This document shows, piece after piece, positions 29,757 to 39,030 of a stretch of DNA of 64,000 nt. The stretch comes from Gammaproteobacteria bacterium. Its GTDB lineage: Bacteria; Pseudomonadota; Gammaproteobacteria; Ga0077536. Positions within the stretch are counted from its first letter, which is position 1. Each line of letters begins with the position of its first letter. The stretch covers positions 26,153 through 90,152 of the forward strand of contig SHZM01000004.1 of NCBI GenBank assembly GCA_009692265.1, given 5' to 3'. The notes beneath the pieces are model-generated. The model made no database searches, had not been told where the DNA came from, and worked only from the letters and a program-made list of their open reading frames with translations. Position numbers and translations under genes: made by a program.

Positions 29757-29839
29757 TTCATGGGGTAAGAGTCGACTGGTCCTTTCATTCCTGCCTTGGC
29801 ATTGTCGTTCGGCGGACCAATCGACTTTTACCCCATGAA
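29757..29839. repeat. 25-bp near-perfect inverted repeat with 33-nt spacer
   Basis: ttcatggggtaagagtcgactggtc (29757-29781) vs gaccaatcgacttttaccccatgaa (29815-29839); 23/25 pairing. Confidence 0.85.
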
Positions 29840-29860
29840 TGCGGATCTGGTGGCATATGC

Positions 29861-30058
29861 TTAGCCGAGCGCGCGATCCTCGGTGCGTGCCGCGCGCGAA
29901 TATTTATTCACCAGGTATTTCTGCAAGATGTCGGGATCGCTCGGCGCGCGATTACTCGCCGGTAGCGCGGTGGCCGACATGATCTGTCGTGACTGGCAGT
30001 AGCCACACTGCGCCACGTCTAGCGCCTGCCACGCTGCTTGAATCGCACGCCCAGCCAC
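29861..30058 (-). pseudogene. Fragment of a [2Fe-2S] subunit of a molybdenum hydroxylase (isoquinoline oxidoreductase alpha / aldehyde oxidase small-subunit type)
   Basis: [42 protein letters not shown] matches the second [2Fe-2S] domain. The N-terminal ferredoxin domain and the GNxCRCGTY cluster motif are missing. Confidence 0.8.
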
Positions 30059-30061
30059 ACG

Positions 30062-31267
30062 CTAGTGCGTAATGACCGGTAGGCTCAGTAAAGTACGGTC
30101 GACAATCGTTGTACTCCATTGGTGGTCGCGGGTGGCGAGTTTAAGTTTCGGGTAGCGCGCGAATAGGCGCGGCAGCGCGATTCGCGCTTCGGTGCGCGCG
30201 AGCGCCGCTCCGACGCAGAAATGGATCCCGGCACCGAACGAAATGTGCGGATTAGGATCACGGTCCAGCAGTAGGCTCGCGGGGTTTTCAAATACCGCCG
30301 GATCTTGATTGGCACCGAGGATCGCGAGCCAGAGATGCGCGCCTGCTGCGATCTCATGGCCACCACGTTCGTGGGTTGCGGTCGCGACTCGTACGAAGTT
30401 TTTCGAGGGGCCGTCGAATCGCAGAAACTCTTCAATCGCCGACGTTGTGAGATCCGGCTCGTGCACAAAACGCGCGAGCGCTTCGGGGTGCTGCAATAGG
30501 GCGCGGGTGCTGGAGGCGATTAATGCCGAGGTCGTGTCATGCCCCGCGAACAGCAGCATCGAGCAGGTACCGAGTAACTCGGCCTCGGTCCAGGCTTCGG
30601 CGTGTGAGGTCGCCAGCAGGTGGCTCATTAAATCGTTGCACGGGGCGGTACGTTTCGCGGCGGCGGTTGGGCGCAGCCGTGCGAAGAACGCGTCGCCTGC
30701 GCGCGCGACTGTTTCCGCGTAATCGGGATTGTGCGATGAGGCACCGTAGATCAATTGGCCGAAATCCCGCGTCCATTGCCGTAGGAATTCGCGCTCACCG
30801 ACATCGATTCCCAGGAGATCGCATATCACCATCGCGGTGAGTGGCTGGGCAAAGTCGCCGACGATATCCGCTTCATCGCCAAGCTCGTCCAGTAACCGGT
30901 CGACACGGGCCGTGATCCGAGGGATCAACGCGTCCGTCGCCGCCGGCGTAAACGAGCGCCGTACCGGGTCGCGTAATCGCGTGTGGTCAGGCGGGTCGTT
31001 CAACAGCATCCAGCCATCGAGGAGTGCCATGGCGTGGGTTAGCAATTCCGTGTGACGGATTGAGAGTTTTTGTCGAAAGCTCGCCATTGCGCGCGCCGAC
31101 GATAAAGTCTTATCGCGGAACGCGCGATCAACTTCCCGGTGCGAAGTTAAAATGAATACTTTGTGACGAGGACTCCAGAACACCGGATCGTGTTCGCGCA
31201 AGCGAAGGAAAAAACTGTGCGGATCACGGATTGCGTCAGGAGCAAGGAGATCGTCCGCCGGGAGCAT
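30062..31267 (-). CDS. Cytochrome P450
   Basis: LFAGHDTTSALIASS (I helix), EEFLRF (ExxR-region variant), FGAGIHFCVGAALARTEARIALPRLF (haem-Cys loop). Confidence 0.95.
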   Translation of the reverse strand: MLPADDLLAPDAIRDPHSFFLRLREHDPVFWSPRHKVFILTSHREVDRAFRDKTLSSARAMASFRQKLSIRHTELLTHAMALLDGWMLLNDPPDHTRLRDPVRRSFTPAATDALIPRITARVDRLLDELGDEADIVGDFAQPLTAMVICDLLGIDVGEREFLRQWTRDFGQLIYGASSHNPDYAETVARAGDAFFARLRPTAAAKRTAPCNDLMSHLLATSHAEAWTEAELLGTCSMLLFAGHDTTSALIASSTRALLQHPEALARFVHEPDLTTSAIEEFLRFDGPSKNFVRVATATHERGGHEIAAGAHLWLAILGANQDPAVFENPASLLLDRDPNPHISFGAGIHFCVGAALARTEARIALPRLFARYPKLKLATRDHQWSTTIVDRTLLSLPVITH

Positions 31268-31357
31268 TGCTAATCGACTATCTGGTTAAACGCCATGTGG
31301 GGTGAGAAGGTTCGATTCTCGCCTTCTCGCCGGCCCTCGCCGGAGAGGGAGGAACCT

Positions 31358-32080
31358 TCACGTCCCGCGCCCCTGCTCCAGCTGCTGTCGCACGTCTTCG
31401 AGCGCCACATGGCGCACATCCTTGCCTTCGACCAAGAAGATTGCGTTCTCACAGATGTTGTCGGCGTGGTCCCCTATGCGCTCGAACGCACGCGCCGCGA
31501 GCACCGCGTCGAGCACACCGCGGATATTGCGAGGATCTTCCATCATGTAGGTGATCAACTGACGCATCACCGCTTCGAGTTCCTTGTCGACCTCGAGATC
31601 TTCCTGCGCAACTTCGAGCGCCGCGTGCGAATCCATACGCGCGAAGGCATCCAATGCGGCGCGTAACATGCGCCGCACGTGATAGCCCATCGCGAGCACG
31701 CCAACATAATAAGACCGCTGGCTGCCGGTATTGCTGAAATTGGAAACGATGCGGGCAACTTTTTTGACTTCGTCGCCGACCCGCTCAAGATCGCCGATTA
31801 TTTTGCTGATTGCCAAAACTAAGCGCAGATCACCCGCCGCCGGTTGACGTCGCAGCAGAATCGCGGTGCACTCGCCATCGATATCAACTTCCATGTCATT
31901 GACACGGTAGTCGCTGGCGGCGATCTGCTCGGCGAGTTCCAGATCGTTCTTGGACATCGCATCCAGTACGTGGCTCAGTAGCTCCTCTACCAGACCGCCC
32001 ATACTTAAAACTTTCGAGCGAATTTCTTCCAGCTCTTTATCGAACTGCTGAGAAATGTGGTGGGTACGTGATAAAACCAT
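31358..32080 (-). CDS. phoU: Phosphate signalling complex protein PhoU
   Basis: HHISQQFDKELEEIRSKVLSMGGLVEELLSHVLDAM...IIGDLERVGDEVKKVAR...ERIGDHADNICENAIFLVEGKDVRH. Confidence 0.95.
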   Translation of the reverse strand: MVLSRTHHISQQFDKELEEIRSKVLSMGGLVEELLSHVLDAMSKNDLELAEQIAASDYRVNDMEVDIDGECTAILLRRQPAAGDLRLVLAISKIIGDLERVGDEVKKVARIVSNFSNTGSQRSYYVGVLAMGYHVRRMLRAALDAFARMDSHAALEVAQEDLEVDKELEAVMRQLITYMMEDPRNIRGVLDAVLAARAFERIGDHADNICENAIFLVEGKDVRHVALEDVRQQLEQGRGT

Positions 32081-32100
32081 GATGGCTGCTATCCTCGGGA

Positions 32101-32982
32101 TTAGCCGTAGCGTCCGGTAATGTAGTCTTCCGTCTGCTTCTGGCGCGGCGTCGTGAACAAGGTTCGGGTGTCACCAAATTCGACCAGACTGCCCATATAC
32201 ATGAACGCGGTGTGATCCGAGACGCGTGCGGCTTGTTGCATATTATGGGTCACGATCACGATCGTGTAATTCTGTTTGAGTTCGTAGACCAGTTCTTCGA
32301 TTTTGAGGGTTGAAATCGGATCGAGCGCGGACGCCGGTTCGTCGAGCAAGAGCACTTCGGGCTCGATGGCGATTGCCCGCGCAATCACCAGGCGCTGTTG
32401 TTGGCCACCGGAGAGCCCCAGCGCGCTGTCATGCACACGGTCGCGGACTTCCTCCCACAGCGCCGCCGCCCGCAGCGCCTCTTCAACCGCGCGATCTAAT
32501 ACTCGCCGATTGTTAACGCCCTGGATCCGTAAGCCATAGGCCACGTTTTCGTAAATTGATTTGGGAAACGGGTTTGGCTTCTGGAATACCATGCCGACGC
32601 GGCGGCGGAGATTGGCGACGTTTACCGTCGGATCAAGGATATCGTTCCCCTTGAGTTTGATCGCACCTTCAGTGCGCACACTCAGAATCAGTTCATTCAA
32701 CCGGTTGAAGCAGCGCAGTAACGTCGATTTCCCACAACCGCTCGGCCCAATGAAGGCGGTGACTCGCTTCTCCGGGATCACCAGACTGATATCGTGCAGC
32801 GCGCGTTTTTCCGCGTACCACAATGACAGGTTCTCCACGCGCAAGCACTCCTGCGGCGTGGTAGGCGCCACCGGATCAGGGGGTGTGGACCGCAGGGCGC
32901 GGATATCCACGCCGTGACTCAGTGAAGGACTGGACACCGGATGCTCCGTGCTTTGGTCGGGGGTCTTAATGGTCTGCTGCAT
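32101..32982 (-). CDS. pstB: Phosphate ABC transporter ATP-binding protein PstB
   Basis: [58 protein letters not shown]. Confidence 0.96.
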   Translation of the reverse strand: MQQTIKTPDQSTEHPVSSPSLSHGVDIRALRSTPPDPVAPTTPQECLRVENLSLWYAEKRALHDISLVIPEKRVTAFIGPSGCGKSTLLRCFNRLNELILSVRTEGAIKLKGNDILDPTVNVANLRRRVGMVFQKPNPFPKSIYENVAYGLRIQGVNNRRVLDRAVEEALRAAALWEEVRDRVHDSALGLSGGQQQRLVIARAIAIEPEVLLLDEPASALDPISTLKIEELVYELKQNYTIVIVTHNMQQAARVSDHTAFMYMGSLVEFGDTRTLFTTPRQKQTEDYITGRYG

Positions 32983-34615
32983 TGTATTTCTCGCGCAAGC
33001 GGTTCCTGATCTGAATCGCCGCCAGATTCAGCGACATGATGATGACCACTAACAGCAGCGCTGTCGCGTAAACGAGCGGGCGCGCGGCTTCGACGTTTGG
33101 GCTTTGGAAGCCGACGTCGTAGATATGAAACCCTAGATGCATGAACTTTCGGTCCAGGTGCAGAAAAGGAAAATCCGTATCCAACGGCAGCGACGGAGCG
33201 AGTTTTACCACCCCGACCATCATCAGCGGCGCGACTTCGCCGGCTGCCCGCGCCACGGCGAGAATTAAACCGGTCATCATCGCGGGAGTTGCCATCGGCA
33301 ACACCGTGCGCCAGAGAGTTTCAGCCTTGGTCGCGCCGAGCGCCAAGCTGCCTTCTCGAATCGCGCGGGGGATCCGGGTCAGGCCTTCTTCAGTCGCGAC
33401 AATCACCACCGGCACCGTTAGCAAGGCCAGGGTCAGCGACGACCACAGCAATCCCGGCGTACCAAAGGTTGGCGCGGGTAGTTTGTTTGAAAAGAAAATT
33501 TGATCGATCGAGCCGCCCAGGAAATACACGAAGAAGCCAAAACCGAACACCCCGTAGACCACCGATGGAACGCCCGCGAGATTATTCACCGCAATCCGAA
33601 TCGCGGCCGTCACCGGGCCGGGTCTGGCGTACTCGCGCAAATAGATCGCCGCGACCACGCCAAACGGTGTCGCCACGATGGACATCACGATCACCATGAG
33701 CACGGTACCGAAAATAGCCGGGAAGACCCCCCCCTCGGTATTCGCTTCGCGGGGTTCGTCGGTGGTGAATTCGGCGAGTTTTATCCCGTAGTGGCGCACC
33801 TTCTGCCACCACGACATCTGGTTCGGACGAAAAGCCCGCACGATGCTGCTGAGCGGAATGGCGGCTTCGGTCCCGTCGCTGGTGTGGGCAATCAATTTGT
33901 CGCGCTGGTTTTGCTTGCGTAGGTCGGCCAGCTTTTTGGTCAGGGCAGAAAACTGGGTCTGAAGATCGGCGCGCGAAGCGGCCGCCGTTGCTAGCGCCGC
34001 CGGGTCGTTCGCGCGTTCACGTTCGCGTAATCGCAGCCGTTCGATTTGATAATTGATGCCGCCGATTTCGTGGCGTTCAATTTGCGCAATTTCGGCGCGA
34101 AACGCGGCGCTTCGCGCTAATCGCTCGGCGACGGCGTCCCAGAGATTTTCTGTGACAACGGGGTCGTCGGCTTCGCGCAGGCTCTGCGCAAATCCGTAAA
34201 AGTTACCCCACTCTGAGCGTTCGGCAACGACAGCATCGCTCGGATACTCGAGTTTGGTGATTTCGGTTTCGGCGATCCAACGGAAATCGTTGCCGCTGAA
34301 GTCGCGATTACCGACTTTGATGAGATAGCGTGTAACCACGAGCATGTCGTCGGGGACTATGCCACCCGCATCACGCACGCGAGCGACGGCCACCGTTTCC
34401 TCGTCCACGATTTCGCCAAGCACCCGGGCGACCCCGCCGTCGACGAGTCTTAGCTCAAGCGCGGCGACCCGACCGGGCCAAAAATGCGCCAAGCCGTTCG
34501 CGCCGACCAAAATCAACAACCCGAACACCATGACCAAACTCAGGCTGACCGCGCCAGCGGTTAACCAGACCCAGGGTGTACCGCTCGCGACCCACTGTGG
34601 GAAATTCTGGCGCAT
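32966..34615 (-). CDS. pstA: Phosphate ABC transporter permease PstA
   Basis: Long Pst[68 protein letters not shown]. Confidence 0.95.
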   Translation of the reverse strand: MRQNFPQWVASGTPWVWLTAGAVSLSLVMVFGLLILVGANGLAHFWPGRVAALELRLVDGGVARVLGEIVDEETVAVARVRDAGGIVPDDMLVVTRYLIKVGNRDFSGNDFRWIAETEITKLEYPSDAVVAERSEWGNFYGFAQSLREADDPVVTENLWDAVAERLARSAAFRAEIAQIERHEIGGINYQIERLRLRERERANDPAALATAAASRADLQTQFSALTKKLADLRKQNQRDKLIAHTSDGTEAAIPLSSIVRAFRPNQMSWWQKVRHYGIKLAEFTTDEPREANTEGGVFPAIFGTVLMVIVMSIVATPFGVVAAIYLREYARPGPVTAAIRIAVNNLAGVPSVVYGVFGFGFFVYFLGGSIDQIFFSNKLPAPTFGTPGLLWSSLTLALLTVPVVIVATEEGLTRIPRAIREGSLALGATKAETLWRTVLPMATPAMMTGLILAVARAAGEVAPLMMVGVVKLAPSLPLDTDFPFLHLDRKFMHLGFHIYDVGFQSPNVEAARPLVYATALLLVVIIMSLNLAAIQIRNRLREKYNAADH

Positions 34616-34618
34616 CGT

Positions 34619-36928
34619 CTACAAGTTGCCGTATTTAGTGCGCAAACGTTGGCGCACGACTTCCGCGATCGTATTAAAGACAAAGGTGACGGCGAACAGC
34701 ACCAGTGCCGCGAGGAATAAAATTCGATAATGGGTGCTGTTCACTTCGGATTCGGGCATTTCTACTGCGATATTGGCGGACAGTGCGCGGAAGCCCTGAA
34801 AGATATTCAGATCCATGATCGGGGTGTTGCCTGTCGACATCAACACAATCATCGTCTCGCCCACGGCTCGCCCCAGCCCGATCATCACCGCGGAAAAGAT
34901 TCCGGGGCTCGCGGTGAGTAACACCACGCGGGTCACGGTTTGCCAGGGCGTCGCGCCGAGCGCGAGCGAGCCGGTGGTGAGCTGTCGAGGGACGCCAAAC
35001 ACTGCGTCCTCGCTGATCGAATAGATATTCGGGATTACGGCAAAGCCCATCGCGATCCCGACTACCAGGGAATTGCGCTGATCGTAGGTGATGCCCAGCT
35101 CCTGGGCGAGCCAGAGCGGCAGGTTGCCATCAAACCACCACTGCTCCAAGGGCTGGCTTACCGTCATCGCGATCCACAAAGTCGCGCAGATGACCGGAAT
35201 TAACAGCAGGGTTTCGGTGCCGTCCGGGAGTCGCTGCTGGAAGGTGTCCGGTAGGCGCGACCAACACCACGCCGAAAAAAAGATCACGAACGGGAATAGG
35301 AATGTCGCGCCGAGTACGCCGATCAGATGAGTCTCGATCAGCGGTGCAAGCCACAGGCCAGCGAGGAAGCCCAAAATTACCGTCGGCAACGCGGCCATGA
35401 TTTCGATCGAGGGTTTCACGATCATGCGCAGTCGGGATTGCATGAAATAGGCGGTATAAATTGCACCGAAGATCGCAATCGGGATCGCAAAAAGCATCGC
35501 ATAAAACGCTGCCTTGATCGTGCCGAAGGCCAGCGGTGTCAAACTGAACTTCGGTTCAAAATCGCTACTCGCCGAGGACGACTGCCACAGATATTCGGGT
35601 TGCGCCCGCCCTTCGTACCACACCTTCCCCCACAGCGCTCGCCACGACACTTCTGGATGCTTGTTCGACACTTCGAAGGTATGCAAACGCTGCTCGTTAT
35701 CGAGGATCGCCAACGCATCGGCGCGGGGTGCGATCGCCAACCCGCGCGGCCCGGCCACTAAGGTGGGTTTCACTAACAAGGTGCGCTTGGCGGTCGCATG
35801 AAAGATCCCGAGGTTGCCCTTCGCATCGAGCGCGATAAAGCCCTTGCGCGAATACTCCGGGGCTAGTTGCGTAATCGGGCCGGCGAGACTGCTGAACGTA
35901 CGGACCCGTGTGAGTCGGTAGTTATTTTCGTTGTCGCGCACGGGAAACCACTGTGTGATTCGGCCCTTGCTGTCACCGATCAATAACGAAATGCCGCTGC
36001 TCAGGAAGCTGGCGGCGGTTATGGTTGTGCCGGCGGGTACGACCCGGAGTTCTTCGACGATTTTCGGCGCGGTCTTATCGCGAATGTCGTAAAAGCTGAT
36101 GTGCCCCTTTTTGGAGAGCAGGTACAGTTCATTTTGATCTATATCCATTAAGGCATAGGCGATATCCGACGCCGCAACCGAAATCTCAACCTGGGTTTGT
36201 TCGAGACTTGATTCGTCGCCGAGCAGGGATTCAACCTTCGCGAGATGCGTTAGGTAAAGAGTGTGGCGATCGGTCAGCGCCGCAATCGTTGCCGTGCTGT
36301 CGTTCGCCTCCGCGGTAATCACGGTGATGGGCAACTCGCTTGGCGCGGCACGGATGGGGGTCGCGCCGAACGGAAAAATTACTTCAGGCTGAGTAATTCT
36401 TCGATTCTCGGTAAAGCTCACGTGATAGGCGGCGCGCGCCAATACGGCTTCGCCGGAGTCGAGTGCCAGTGTCAAGGTCTGCGAGCCATGGTTCGGAGCA
36501 TTCAGCAGCGTGAGCCGCGCGCCGGCGGGGAGAAGATCGCCTGCACCAAGCTTCGTGCCATCACTGGTTTGGAAAAACCGATAACGCCCTTGGGCGCTCA
36601 GTGCGAAGCCGATGTCGGCGTACTCGTTCAGCGCAAGGTGAACGACGTCCGTGACGGGGAACTCGACTGTACTGCGAGGTGCCAGAGTTGCTCCGCGAAA
36701 TAACGGCACCACGACCCATAACAGGAAGAAGAAGATCGTCACGATCGCGACGATGACGGTGACCCCTCCGATGGCCATCGTTGCGCCGAACAGGCGATCT
36801 TTGAGCATCCGGCGCCCACGGTGCTGCAATTCGGCCTTTCCGAGTGCGGATAAAAGGACGTCGGTCACTAAGGGTAGGCCTAATTTAGATTCTATTTCAT
36901 TACGTGGCGCGAGGGCCGTCGCTCCCAA
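34619..36928 (-). CDS. pstC: Phosphate ABC transporter permease PstC
   Basis: [54 protein letters not shown]. Confidence 0.95.
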   Translation of the reverse strand: MGATALAPRNEIESKLGLPLVTDVLLSALGKAELQHRGRRMLKDRLFGATMAIGGVTVIVAIVTIFFFLLWVVVPLFRGATLAPRSTVEFPVTDVVHLALNEYADIGFALSAQGRYRFFQTSDGTKLGAGDLLPAGARLTLLNAPNHGSQTLTLALDSGEAVLARAAYHVSFTENRRITQPEVIFPFGATPIRAAPSELPITVITAEANDSTATIAALTDRHTLYLTHLAKVESLLGDESSLEQTQVEISVAASDIAYALMDIDQNELYLLSKKGHISFYDIRDKTAPKIVEELRVVPAGTTITAASFLSSGISLLIGDSKGRITQWFPVRDNENNYRLTRVRTFSSLAGPITQLAPEYSRKGFIALDAKGNLGIFHATAKRTLLVKPTLVAGPRGLAIAPRADALAILDNEQRLHTFEVSNKHPEVSWRALWGKVWYEGRAQPEYLWQSSSASSDFEPKFSLTPLAFGTIKAAFYAMLFAIPIAIFGAIYTAYFMQSRLRMIVKPSIEIMAALPTVILGFLAGLWLAPLIETHLIGVLGATFLFPFVIFFSAWCWSRLPDTFQQRLPDGTETLLLIPVICATLWIAMTVSQPLEQWWFDGNLPLWLAQELGITYDQRNSLVVGIAMGFAVIPNIYSISEDAVFGVPRQLTTGSLALGATPWQTVTRVVLLTASPGIFSAVMIGLGRAVGETMIVLMSTGNTPIMDLNIFQGFRALSANIAVEMPESEVNSTHYRILFLAALVLFAVTFVFNTIAEVVRQRLRTKYGNL

Positions 36929-36986
36929 GGAGCGCCATTATGAACAAACGCTGGCCACGATGTCGCCGAGTCGCCCTCAGGGATGC

Positions 36987-37026
36987 GGAGACTCGAACCG
37001 CCCCGCTACAACCGGTTCGAGTCTCC
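36987..37026. promoter_or_regulatory. Perfect 14-bp inverted repeat in the pstS-pstC intergenic region (attenuator or mRNA-stabilising hairpin)
   Basis: ggagactcgaaccg - 12 nt - cggttcgagtctcc. Confidence 0.65.
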
Positions 37027-37040
37027 GGTAAGGCGCCCGA

Positions 37041-38033
37041 TTACGAACCTATACTGCTGAGGTACTTTTCGGCAACTTTCACGGGTAACGGAATGTAGCC
37101 GTCCTTTATGACAGTGTTTTGACCAACTTTCGATAACACCATCCGAATGAATTCCACTTCCAGGGGTGGGAGCGCTTGATTTGGTTGTTTGTTAACATAG
37201 ATAAATAAGAATCTAGATAGCGGGTACTTACCTGATAGGGCGTTATCTTTGCTTGGCTCGACGAACTCGCCACCGGTCTTCTTTGCCAGCGGCACCATTT
37301 TGACCCCTGAAGTCCGGTAGCCCTCTCCCGAATAGCCGATGGCGTTGATGGATTTCGTGATCCCTTGGACCACCGACGCCGACCCTGGTTGTTCGTTAAC
37401 CGTATTCTTGTAGTCGCCCTTACACAGCGCGAACTCCTTGAAGTAGCCGTAGGTTCCGGACACCGAGTTACGGCCGAATAACTGAATATTCTGACTCGCG
37501 AGTTCGCCCGCGACCTCAAGGTCACCCCAGGTTGTCACGTCGCGGTCATAACCACATAACCGCGTTGCGGAGAAGATCGCATCGACCTGCGGGATCGAAA
37601 GGCCTTGGAGTGGATTGTCCTTGTGGACAAAGATCGCTAAGGCATCAACGGCAACGGGGATGGCGGTTGGTTTATAACCGTACTTCCCCTCGAACGACGT
37701 GACTTCTTCACTCTTCATTTGGCGGCTCATCGGACCGAGATTCGCGGTCCCCTCGGTCAGGGCCGGCGGCGCGGTACTGGAGCCGGCGGCTTGGATTTGG
37801 ACATGCACATTCGGATAGAGCTTTTTGAATTCCTCAGCCCACAAGGTCATCAGATTCGCCAAGGTGTCGGAGCCGACGCTGGAGAGGTTGCCGGAAACAC
37901 CGCTGACGGTTGCGTAATCCGGGAGCCCGGGATCAACCGTATCGACCGGAGCTTCCGCCTGCGTCGCTTGGCCAAAAGCCAGTAGCAAGCCCAGGGTGCA
38001 CGCGTGCGCGACCTGTTGTTTCATTCGTGACAT
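37041..38033 (-). CDS. pstS: Phosphate-binding protein PstS
   Basis: [62 protein letters not shown]; signal peptide from M38033. Confidence 0.93.
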   Translation of the reverse strand: MSRMKQQVAHACTLGLLLAFGQATQAEAPVDTVDPGLPDYATVSGVSGNLSSVGSDTLANLMTLWAEEFKKLYPNVHVQIQAAGSSTAPPALTEGTANLGPMSRQMKSEEVTSFEGKYGYKPTAIPVAVDALAIFVHKDNPLQGLSIPQVDAIFSATRLCGYDRDVTTWGDLEVAGELASQNIQLFGRNSVSGTYGYFKEFALCKGDYKNTVNEQPGSASVVQGITKSINAIGYSGEGYRTSGVKMVPLAKKTGGEFVEPSKDNALSGKYPLSRFLFIYVNKQPNQALPPLEVEFIRMVLSKVGQNTVIKDGYIPLPVKVAEKYLSSIGS

Positions 38034-38096
38034 CGAGAATCTCCCCAAGTGATCTAGGCCCGACCGGGCAACCGTGCGGCATTGTCGAACTGGATT

Positions 38097-38114
38097 ATGA
38101 CAAGTAGATGACAT
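38097..38114 (-). promoter_or_regulatory. Pho box (PhoB site) upstream of pstS
   Basis: Reverse strand TGTCATctactTGTCAT: two TGTCAT half-sites at 11-nt period, about 64 bp upstream of the pstS start. Confidence 0.7.
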
Positions 38115-38951
38115 CTACTTAAGCGCGACGAGGTAGGCGATCCACCCTGCGTCGGGATCGGCGCTGGTCACAGGTTGAAAATTGCCATCCCCATCCTCCG
38201 CCTCCGCATCCCACCCCTGCCAGTAGACTAAAGTTGTACTGAATCCCGCCTCGGACAAGACCTCTTGGATCTCGGGCAGGGTCCACAACCGCCAGTCATA
38301 CGTGAAGGCGTGGTCGAGTTTTGACCCGTCTGGAAAGCGGTAATGAATATGGCAACGCAGATCGCCGTTGACGGGGTTATAGCTCGCCTGGTCCCAAATA
38401 TACGTAAAACGAGCAAGCTCGCGGCGTTCGCGCAGTACCCGAAAGGCGTCGTAGCCGCCAAAGCAATCCAGGATAAACGCGCCATCCTTCGCGAGCCCTG
38501 AACGGGTCGAGCGAAAGTACTCGCGCAAGCTCGCGCGGGTTTTAAAGATCCAGTAGCTGAAATTCATCGCTAGCACGAGATCCTGGCCCGGGGTCTTGGT
38601 TTTCAGCACATCGCCTTCAATCAAGGTCAGGCGTTGACCTTCGCCAGGAGTCAGGCGACTCACGTTGTGCGCGAGCCCCCAAGTCAGCACACCGGGATCG
38701 AGATCAACTCCGCAGGCATGATGAAGTCGACCTCGACGTACCCACTCGGTAGCCACACTCGCGGTGCCACAGAAGTCCTCACGCAGGGTGCGGGCGGCAC
38801 GGCCGCGCAGCGCGCGAAAAGTTGATTCGACGAAATCGAGTTCACTCGCGGAGTCCTGGACGGAGTTCTCGTATAAGCGGTGCTTATCGGCCCGTTCGGC
38901 CATGGTAGTCGCGCGAGTCGCGTGGCGCTTGGTGGTACGAGTTACGCTCAT
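38115..38951 (-). CDS. Class I SAM-dependent methyltransferase
   Basis: LREDFCGTASVATEWVRRGRLHHACGVDLDPGVLTWG...LVLAMNFSYWIFKTRASLREYFRS. Confidence 0.85.
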   Translation of the reverse strand: MSVTRTTKRHATRATTMAERADKHRLYENSVQDSASELDFVESTFRALRGRAARTLREDFCGTASVATEWVRRGRLHHACGVDLDPGVLTWGLAHNVSRLTPGEGQRLTLIEGDVLKTKTPGQDLVLAMNFSYWIFKTRASLREYFRSTRSGLAKDGAFILDCFGGYDAFRVLRERRELARFTYIWDQASYNPVNGDLRCHIHYRFPDGSKLDHAFTYDWRLWTLPEIQEVLSEAGFSTTLVYWQGWDAEAEDGDGNFQPVTSADPDAGWIAYLVALK

Positions 38952-39030
38952 TCTTGGTCTTATGCCCGTTATACTGAACTTTGAAGAAGGGGGCGCATCT
39001 TAATCAGCGCATACGCCCGAGACCAGCCCT

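Noticed and set aside
31304-31328. Hairpin gagaagg...ccttctc after phoU, also T-arm-like
   Set aside because: Short 7-bp stem with no T-tract; not enough to call a terminator or tRNA.
36987-37026. Possible tRNA gene
   Set aside because: Only a T-arm-like sequence; no acceptor, D-arm or anticodon arm could be assembled.
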